From assembly GCA_004525825.1 (NCBI GenBank), contig SPBY01000294.1, positions 1-5,015 of the forward strand: a DNA stretch of 5,015 bases, read 5' to 3'. The notes under the pieces were generated by a model. That model did no database searches and had not been told where the DNA came from. It saw only the letters and a list, made by a program, of their open reading frames with translations. The DNA is from Bacteroidia bacterium (lineage in GTDB: Bacteria > Bacteroidota > Bacteroidia > Bacteroidales > GCA-2748055). The translations under genes and the position numbers were made by a program. Positions 1 to 5,015 of this stretch are shown here, in pieces. Within the stretch, counting starts at the first letter, position 1. The number at the start of each line of letters is the position of its first letter.

Positions 1-1530
1 AAGTACGTGAACAAGCGTCCTGTGGGACATGGCATTCCCGGGGTTCTGTTCTCCATCTCTAAAAACAATGGCATCATTCGATCCCACAATCTTTATTCCA
101 GCATCATCACAAGTGCACTGACTGTGGGATTTGGCGGCTCTGTAGGTCTTGAGGGCCCGACAGTAGCCACAGGGGGAGCCATTGGATCAAACATTGGCAA
201 AGCATTCAAACTCAGTTACAAGGAGATTACCCTGCTCATATCCTGTGCCTGTGCAGGAGCCCTTTCAGCCATCTTCAAAGCACCCATTGCAGGGATTGTC
301 TTTGCCCTGGAGGTCATCGCGCTGGACCTGACCATGTGGGCAGTGGTCCCCTTGCTGATTGCCTCGGCCACTGCTGCTCTCACCTCCTACCTCTTACTGG
401 GACAGAACGTACTTTACCAGTTTGACCTCACTGAGCAATTCCATATGGGACAGATTCACTGGTACCTGATGCTGGGGGCTGGGGTCGGACTCTTGTCGGT
501 CTATTTCACCAAAAGTTATATCCGCATTTCAGGGTTTTTCGAAAAAATTGGAAGTCCCTGGAAAAGGCTTCTTCTGGCAGGCGGTGTACTGGGTGTGATC
601 ATTTTCTTTTTCCCCCCTTTGTATGGGGAAGGGTATGAAGTGGTGAATCAGGAGTTAAGGGGGGAATACCTGCATCTCTTTGAAAATACCTTCTTCGAAG
701 GCTGGGACCAGAGTTTTGCGCTGGTAATTATTTACATTCTGGCCATAATCTTCATCAAGGTTATTGCCACCACCCTAACCTTTGCTGCTGGTGGCATCGG
801 TGGAATCTTTGCGCCCACACTATTTATGGGAGCCAATACTGGACTGCTCTTCGGACTGGTATTGAACCAGCTGGGAGTGGACGTGTCTTTAAGCAACATG
901 ACCCTGGTGGGAATGGGTGCCATGATAGCCGGGGTGGTACATGCCCCCCTGACTGCCATTTTCCTGATAGCGGAAATCACGGGGGGCTATGAGTTATTTT
1001 TCCCGCTGATGCTGGCAGCCACCATTTCCTACGGGACCGCACGCTATTTCGTAAAGAATTCGGTGTATACCGTCCAGCTGGCCAAGCGGGTGGAACTGAT
1101 GACCCACCACAAGGACCGTAATATTCTACTGATGATGAAAGTGACTGACCTGATTGAAACAAATTTTAAGACGGTGAGGCCCGACCAAAGCCTGCGGGAC
1201 CTGGTACAGGTGATCACCACCTCCAGCCGAAACATCTATCCGGTGGTGGATGAACAGAACAAGTTCCAGGGAATTGTAAAACTGGACGACATCCGGCACA
1301 TCATGTTCAATCAGGAGATGTACGATGTGACCAGAATCAGCGACCTGATGGTCACCCCTGAGTGGACTGTCGATACCAACGAACAGATGGAGGAAGTGGC
1401 CAGGAAGTTCACCGAAAGCGGTCGATACAACTTCCCGGTGCTCCAGAAAGGAAAATACCTGGGTTTCGTCTCCAGAGCCCGTGTGTTCTCTTCCTACCGC
1501 GAAATGCTCAAACACTTTTCGGAGGATTAA
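1..1530 (+). CDS. ClC-family chloride/anion channel or antiporter with C-terminal CBS pair (5'-truncated)
   Basis: This is an integral inner-membrane anion channel or anion/proton antiporter of the ClC family. The frame is open from base 1, so the gene starts upstream; the GTG at base 7 lies inside the conserved domain and is not the start. About 509 residues are visible (numbered from base 1). The anion-pore motif GHGIP is at residues 9-13, GLEGP with the gating glutamate at about 51, GGIFAP at about 267-272, and a tyrosine matching the E. coli ClC pore Tyr445 at about 356. Hydrophobic helices run to about residue 355. Two CBS domains follow (about 381-440 and 446-505), which in this family often bind adenine nucleotides and regulate the pore. 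The position equivalent to the E. coli proton glutamate (Glu203) is Val105, as in channel-type ClCs. The Ser107 position is His10, a variant I recall in bacterial CBS-containing ClCs. The ion carried cannot be decided from sequence. The first part of the transmembrane domain is missing. Confidence 0.93.
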   Translation, partial: KYVNKRPVGHGIPGVLFSISKNNGIIRSHNLYSSIITSALTVGFGGSVGLEGPTVATGGAIGSNIGKAFKLSYKEITLLISCACAGALSAIFKAPIAGIVFALEVIALDLTMWAVVPLLIASATAALTSYLLLGQNVLYQFDLTEQFHMGQIHWYLMLGAGVGLLSVYFTKSYIRISGFFEKIGSPWKRLLLAGGVLGVIIFFFPPLYGEGYEVVNQELRGEYLHLFENTFFEGWDQSFALVIIYILAIIFIKVIATTLTFAAGGIGGIFAPTLFMGANTGLLFGLVLNQLGVDVSLSNMTLVGMGAMIAGVVHAPLTAIFLIAEITGGYELFFPLMLAATISYGTARYFVKNSVYTVQLAKRVELMTHHKDRNILLMMKVTDLIETNFKTVRPDQSLRDLVQVITTSSRNIYPVVDEQNKFQGIVKLDDIRHIMFNQEMYDVTRISDLMVTPEWTVDTNEQMEEVARKFTESGRYNFPVLQKGKYLGFVSRARVFSSYREMLKHFSED

Positions 1531-1603
1531 ATCAACGATTTTAAAAACATTCTAAATTCCGGCTCCCGCAGGTTTTCAACAGGTTCGCACTGGAATATTT
1601 AAT

Positions 1604-1611
1604 TATGTTTG
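1604..1611 (+). promoter_or_regulatory. Candidate Bacteroidota-type -7 promoter element for aprBA-qmo
   Basis: TATGTTTG matches the Bacteroidota primary-sigma -7 consensus TAnnTTTG exactly and ends 22 bases before the aprB ATG, which would leave a short leader of roughly 15-20 bases. No good TTG/TTTG -33 element is seen at the usual 19-21 base spacing (about 1579-1584 reads ACAGGT), so the promoter is only half supported. The rest of the 103-base gap (1531-1633) is mostly A/T-rich, with no strong hairpin plus T-run to end ClC transcription. Just before the ATG is a short period-4 repeat of AGCA/AGCT (1622-1633) that includes the palindrome AGCTAGCT, and no Shine-Dalgarno sequence. Confidence 0.4.
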
Positions 1612-1633
1612 TTGTTCACTAAGCAAGCTAGCT

Positions 1634-2047
1634 ATGCCCAGTTTCGTAATCAATGAAAAGTGCGACGGATGTAAGGCTCAGGACCGTACTGCATGCCAGT
1701 ATATCTGTCCCAACGATCTGATGGTCCTGGATAAGGAGAAGAACAAAGCCTACAACCGGGCGGTGGATATGTGCTGGGAGTGCTACAGCTGTGTCAAAAT
1801 CTGTCCCACCCAGGCCATCGAAGTCCGGGGATATGCCGATTTTATGCCCCTGGGAGGAGTGGTGCAGCCCCTGCGGAGTACCGATTCCATCATGTGGGCT
1901 GTGAAGTTCCGCAACAAGAAGGTCAAGCGTTTTAAGTTTCCCATCCGTACCACACCCGAAGGGACCATTGTACCCGATGCAGGTTTTGAAACCGGGTCGG
2001 ACGACCTGAAATCCCCCATACTCAGAACCGAGCCGGATTCCCTTTAA
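1634..2047 (+). CDS. aprB: Adenylylsulfate reductase, beta subunit (AprB)
   Basis: AprB is the iron-sulfur subunit of cytoplasmic dissimilatory APS reductase. It passes electrons between the Qmo complex and the FAD of AprA. The N-terminal half is a two-cluster ferredoxin: Cys10, 13, 21 and 25 include the long spacer typical of AprB, and Cys47, 50, 53 and 57 form the second set. Trp48, between the clusters and the flavin in the Archaeoglobus fulgidus enzyme, is conserved (MCWECYSC, 46-53). After about residue 66 comes the beta-rich segment, with PLGG at 72-75 and RTTPEG near 105-110, and then a tail that in known structures wraps around AprA. At 137 residues it is slightly shorter than the roughly 150-165 usual, and the loss is in the tail. 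The start MPSFV fits the family N-terminus exactly. No Shine-Dalgarno sequence precedes it. The stop lies 15 bases before aprA, so the two are surely co-transcribed. Confidence 0.97.
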   Translation: MPSFVINEKCDGCKAQDRTACQYICPNDLMVLDKEKNKAYNRAVDMCWECYSCVKICPTQAIEVRGYADFMPLGGVVQPLRSTDSIMWAVKFRNKKVKRFKFPIRTTPEGTIVPDAGFETGSDDLKSPILRTEPDSL

Positions 2048-2062
2048 TTTAAATCAGACATA

Positions 2063-3940
2063 ATGAACGCAGATAGTTTTGAAACGGTCGTAGTCGAAAC
2101 CGACCTCTTGATCCTGGGGGGAGGAATGGCTGCCTGTGGGGCAGCCTTTGAAGCCTCACACTGGGCAAAAAAACATGGGCAGCGAGTGACGTTGGTGGAC
2201 AAAGCCTCCATGGAACGCAGTGGTGCGGTGGCCATGGGACTCTCGGCCATCAACCTTTACCTGGGGGTGAGTAAGGGCAAGAATACAGTTGAGGACTATG
2301 TAAGATATGTGAAAAACGATTTGATGGGGATTGCCAGGAAGGACCTGGTGGCCAACATTGCCAGGCATGTGGATTCATCGGTGCACCTGTTTGAGAAGTG
2401 GGGTTTGCCCATCTGGAAGGATGAAGAGGGCAACTACGTGAACGAGGGTCGCTGGCAGATCATGATTCATGGCGAATCCTATAAAAACATTGTGTCGGAA
2501 GCTGCCAAGAGTGCTCTCCGGGAACTTGGAGCTTATGGTACTTATTACGAACGTATATTTATCACCGAACCTGTGATGTTCGGGGACCGTTGCGTGGGGG
2601 CGGTGGGCTTCAGTGTTCGTGAAAATAAATATTATGTGTTCAAAGCGAAGGCTGTTCTGGATGTGATGGGCGGAGCGGTTCACGTCTTTCGACCCAAATC
2701 GGTGGGTGAGGGACTGGGCAGATCGTGGTATCCCCCTTTTAACAGTGGGGCCAGTACTTACTTCACTCTGAAAGCAGGAGCAGAAATGACCTGCCAGGAA
2801 GTTCGCTTTGTTCCTGTGAGATTCAAGGATTCTTATGGCCCGGTGGGAGCATGGTTCCTGCTTTTTAAGGCCACAGCCACCAATGCCAAAGGCGAGGATT
2901 ATATGAAGACACGGGCAGCTGAACTGGAAAACTGGGCGCCCTATGGAACCTCCAAACCCACCCCGGCCAACCTGAGAAACTACCTGATGCTTCTTGAACT
3001 GGAGGCTGGGAATGGTCCCATCTACATGCGGACCGATGAGGCCATCCAGAAACTGGTGGCTGAGATTCCTGACGAGAAAGAGGCCAAACGGAAAATGAAA
3101 GAACTGGAATCCGAAGCCTGGGAAGATTTCCTCGACATGACCGTGAGCCAGGCACTCAACTGGGCCTCTCACAATATCATGCCCGAGGAGAGCCCGTCTG
3201 AGATCTCAGCCTGTGAACCTTACTTTATCTCTTCCCATTCCGGAGCTTCTGGTGCGTGGATCAGTGGTCCCAAAGACCTGGCACAGGGAGAGCACCATTG
3301 GGGCTACGACAACATGACCACAGTAAAAGGACTATTTGCAGCCGGGGATGCCTCGGGAGCTTCCTCCCACAAGTTTTCCTCGGGCTCCTTTACCGAAGGA
3401 AGGATTGCTGCCAAAGCAGCCATTGCCTTTTGCGTGGACCACCCCGAATTGACGGAGGTTAATGAGGAACAAATATTTGCCCTGAAGGACAAAGTGCTGA
3501 AGCCTTTGAGGGTATTTGAAGAGCACAGCGGCTATACCAACGACGAGGATGTAAATCCCAACTACGTCAAGCCAAAGATGTTTATGTTCCGCCTGCAGAA
3601 AATCATGGATGAATATGCAGGGGGTGCTTCCGTTGGATTTAAAACTTCCGAGGCCTTACTGACCAAGGGCCTTGAATACCTGCAGTTTATGAAGGAAGAT
3701 GCTGAATTGCTGGCTGCGGGCGACCTGAATGAACTGATGCGCTGCTGGGAGAATGTACACCGGATGTGGCAGGCAGAATCACACATAAGAACCGTACTTT
3801 TCAGGGAGGAGACACGCTGGCCCGGCTACTATTTCCGCACCGACCATCCCAACATGAAAGAGGAATGGGAGGTATTTGCCAACTGCCGTTGGGATCCGGA
3901 AACCGGTGAATGGGAGATGTTCAAACGCGATCTGCATTAA
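2063..3940 (+). CDS. aprA: Adenylylsulfate reductase, alpha subunit (AprA)
   Basis: AprA is the FAD-containing catalytic subunit of dissimilatory APS reductase. It interconverts APS and sulfite plus AMP and belongs to the fumarate reductase/succinate dehydrogenase flavoprotein family. The FAD dinucleotide-binding motif GGGMAACGAA is at residues 19-28, followed by an acidic strand end (LVDKAS, 44-49) and ERSGAVAMGLSAIN (51-64), with Asn64 at the active site. Also conserved are HGESY (136-140), GRSWYPPF (219-226), RFKDSYGPVGAW (253-264; Arg253 matches catalytic Arg265 of A. fulgidus), SHSG (391-394; His392 matches His398), the second FAD segment GLFAAGDASGASSHKFSSGS (423-442), and a C-terminal helical part with RWPGYYFRTD (585-594). 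At 625 residues it is full length, close to the A. fulgidus protein but with a shorter C-terminus. The strand usually ending ATGG reads DVMGG (200-204), a local oddity. The start at ATG 2063 lies in an A/T-rich gap without a Shine-Dalgarno sequence. The sequence alone does not tell the reductive from the oxidative direction. Confidence 0.98.
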   Translation: MNADSFETVVVETDLLILGGGMAACGAAFEASHWAKKHGQRVTLVDKASMERSGAVAMGLSAINLYLGVSKGKNTVEDYVRYVKNDLMGIARKDLVANIARHVDSSVHLFEKWGLPIWKDEEGNYVNEGRWQIMIHGESYKNIVSEAAKSALRELGAYGTYYERIFITEPVMFGDRCVGAVGFSVRENKYYVFKAKAVLDVMGGAVHVFRPKSVGEGLGRSWYPPFNSGASTYFTLKAGAEMTCQEVRFVPVRFKDSYGPVGAWFLLFKATATNAKGEDYMKTRAAELENWAPYGTSKPTPANLRNYLMLLELEAGNGPIYMRTDEAIQKLVAEIPDEKEAKRKMKELESEAWEDFLDMTVSQALNWASHNIMPEESPSEISACEPYFISSHSGASGAWISGPKDLAQGEHHWGYDNMTTVKGLFAAGDASGASSHKFSSGSFTEGRIAAKAAIAFCVDHPELTEVNEEQIFALKDKVLKPLRVFEEHSGYTNDEDVNPNYVKPKMFMFRLQKIMDEYAGGASVGFKTSEALLTKGLEYLQFMKEDAELLAAGDLNELMRCWENVHRMWQAESHIRTVLFREETRWPGYYFRTDHPNMKEEWEVFANCRWDPETGEWEMFKRDLH

Positions 3941-3977
3941 ACTTTAGACTCTAAAGACTTTTGACTTTACAGACTTT
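3941..3977 (+). repeat. aprA-qmoA junction: 15-base dyad plus three GACTTT direct repeats
   Basis: Directly after the aprA stop, CTTTAGA-C-TCTAAAG (3942-3956) is a perfect inverted repeat of 7+1+7 bases, able to form a 6-bp stem with a 3-base loop. GACTTT then occurs three times in 22 bases (3956-3961, 3963-3968, 3972-3977), and ACTTT also begins the segment at 3941. The second and third copies fall within the predicted qmoA coding sequence, and the TTG start overlaps the last base of the first. The stem is A/T-rich and has no T-run after it, so it is a poor terminator. I recall similar ACTTTAGACTTT tracts between genes in Bacteroidota genomes, but this is from memory. It may instead be a binding site or an mRNA structure affecting qmoA translation. 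Confidence 0.6.
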
Positions 3978-5015
3978 AATCATAGGAGGAGGAATTGCAG
4001 GCATTACAGCGGCCGTTGAACTGGCTGAAGCTGGAAAGCAGGTGATGCTCGTCGAAAAGCTTAACTACCTGGGTGGAAATGTGTCCAGCTTCAATAACTA
4101 CTTCCCTAAACTTTGTCCTCCTGCATGTGGACTTGAAATCAACTATTCACGCATTCGTTCCAATCCGCGCATCACCTTCTATACCGGGGCCAGCGTACTT
4201 AGTATCCGCGGATCAGACGGCGACTTCAGGGTAAGCATCGCTTTGGAGCCGCGACTGATCAATAACCATTGCACCTCTTGCGGCTTGTGTGCAGAGGTGT
4301 GTCCCGAGGAGCGGCCCCGGAAGCTGGGCAGGAAGGAAGGGGAGAAGGCAGCCTATATAAATAGCGGTCTGGCCTTTCCCATGAAATATTCTATTGATCC
4401 ATTGGTCTGCAAACGGGAGGCCTGCGGGAAATGCCTGGAGGTTTGCGATTATGATGCGATCCAGCTGAGTGCAACAGCAGCCGAGGTGGAAATCCATGTG
4501 GGAAAAATTGTGGTGGCCACGGGCTGGACGCTTTATGATGCGGCGCGGATTGAAAATTACAGATATCAGGAGGAAGCCGACGTGGTGACCAACCTGGAGT
4601 TTGAACAGATTTTAGCCGCCTGCACCCGGGAAAAGTCCAAGCTGATCCGACCCTCCGATGGTCTTAGCCCCCGGCGAATTGCTTTTGTACAGTGTGCAGG
4701 ATCCAGGGATGTAAATCACCTTCCCTATTGTTCGGCTGTTTGCTGCTCTGCCTCCCTTAAACATGCACTGACGCTGGAGTCCGAGTATCCGGAGATTCGC
4801 TCAGAGATATTCTACATCGATATGAGGCTTTCGGGCAGGAATGAAAAACTGCTGAAAGAGGTCGAGGGCAAAGAAAGGATTGCCCTGACCAAAGGAAAGG
4901 TGGGAAGAATTCTACGGGGAGAAGGGGAGAAGCAGCTGGTACTGGAAGTGGAGGACATCCACAGGGGAGTCAGGCGCGAGGATCCATTTGATATGGTGGT
5001 GCTGGCCGTGGGACT
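3961..5015 (+). CDS. qmoA: Quinone-interacting membrane-bound oxidoreductase subunit A (QmoA), 3'-truncated
   Basis: QmoA is a flavin/iron-sulfur protein related to HdrA. With QmoB and QmoC it connects the membrane quinone pool to APS reductase. The frame runs open to the window edge, showing 351 codons of about 400-420 expected. Numbered from TTG 3961: FAD motif GGGIAG at 9-14 and acidic strand end LVEK at about 30-33; NYFPKLCPPACGLEI with Cys52 and Cys56; a first [4Fe-4S] set at Cys104, 107, 110 and 114 (CP); a second at Cys150, 155, 158 and 162; ATGW near 181-184; RPSDG; the HdrA/QmoA motif FVQCAGSRD (Cys245); and NHLPYCS...CC (Cys257, 261, 262). The adjacent aprA supports QmoA over HdrA. 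No in-frame ATG exists before the FAD motif, and an in-frame TAA is at 3952-3954, so TTG 3961 is the only conventional start that keeps the flavin site. A start at GTG 4042 or ATG 4045 would destroy it. The Shine-Dalgarno is weak at best (AAAG, 3953-3956). Confidence 0.93.
   Translation, partial: MTLQTLIIGGGIAGITAAVELAEAGKQVMLVEKLNYLGGNVSSFNNYFPKLCPPACGLEINYSRIRSNPRITFYTGASVLSIRGSDGDFRVSIALEPRLINNHCTSCGLCAEVCPEERPRKLGRKEGEKAAYINSGLAFPMKYSIDPLVCKREACGKCLEVCDYDAIQLSATAAEVEIHVGKIVVATGWTLYDAARIENYRYQEEADVVTNLEFEQILAACTREKSKLIRPSDGLSPRRIAFVQCAGSRDVNHLPYCSAVCCSASLKHALTLESEYPEIRSEIFYIDMRLSGRNEKLLKEVEGKERIALTKGKVGRILRGEGEKQLVLEVEDIHRGVRREDPFDMVVLAVG

Noticed and set aside
1126..1515. Open frame on the - strand opposite the ClC CBS domains (129 codons).
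   Set aside because: It is fully antisense to conserved CBS-domain coding sequence and has no recognisable domain or start context.
1531..1600. Possible terminator after the ClC gene.
   Set aside because: No stable GC-rich stem followed by a T-run could be found; the A/T-rich stretch alone is not enough.
2375..3172. Long open frame on the - strand within aprA (265 codons).
   Set aside because: It lies wholly inside a convincingly conserved aprA, its translation resembles no family I recognise, and it is rich in His, Phe and Pro as expected from the antisense of this coding sequence.
3942..3956. Dyad after aprA as an intrinsic terminator.
   Set aside because: The stem is short and A/T-rich and is not followed by a T-run, and qmoA begins within a few bases in the same functional unit.
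3985..3993. GGAGGAGGA looks like a strong Shine-Dalgarno sequence.
   Set aside because: These bases encode the conserved Gly-Gly-Gly of the QmoA FAD motif, and no start codon follows at a suitable distance in a supported frame.
4213..4497. Open frame on the - strand within qmoA (94 codons).
   Set aside because: It is antisense to the two [4Fe-4S] cluster motifs of qmoA, and its composition fits a shadow of that frame.
3961..5015. HdrA of heterodisulfide reductase instead of QmoA.
   Set aside because: The two are related and share the flavin and CAGSRD-type motifs, but the position directly after aprBA and the QmoA-like wording (YFPKLCPPACGLEI, NHLPYCS) favour QmoA.

Overview
The window holds four genes, all on the + strand: the 3' part of a ClC-type anion channel/transporter gene with two C-terminal CBS domains (1-1530); complete aprB (1634-2047) and aprA (2063-3940), encoding the two subunits of dissimilatory adenylylsulfate (APS) reductase; and the 5' part of qmoA (from about 3961 to the window edge), a flavin/iron-sulfur subunit of the membrane complex that exchanges electrons between the quinone pool and AprBA. 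No RNA gene, transposase, CRISPR array or phage gene is visible.

The host looks like a member of the Bacteroidota or a close relative, though this is an inference. Three things point that way. The ClC-CBS protein has the wording I associate with Bacteroidota homologues. None of the three visible start sites has a clear Shine-Dalgarno sequence, and the aprA start lies in an A/T-rich gap. The octamer TATGTTTG, a perfect match to the Bacteroidota -7 element TAnnTTTG, sits 22 bases before aprB. The Apr and Qmo proteins cannot place the host, because this pathway is known to move between lineages.

Layout: the ClC gene ends at 1530. A 103-base gap follows, with a candidate promoter but no convincing terminator. 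aprB and aprA are separated by 15 bases. A 20-base gap after aprA leads to qmoA, which has no ATG and most likely starts at TTG 3961. The aprA-qmoA junction contains a perfect 15-base dyad and three GACTTT repeats that run into the qmoA coding sequence.

The apr and qmo genes form one functional unit. AprBA interconverts APS and sulfite plus AMP in the cytoplasm, and the Qmo complex links this to membrane (mena)quinone. The direction, sulfate reduction or sulfite oxidation, cannot be read from the window: sat, dsrAB and qmoBC lie outside it, if present. The ClC protein is an anion pathway, and its position upstream of aprB, where sat is often found, is suggestive only. I see no undescribed system. 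The most notable points are the likely phylum carrying dissimilatory apr-qmo genes, the unusual qmoA start, and the channel-like residue in the ClC protein.
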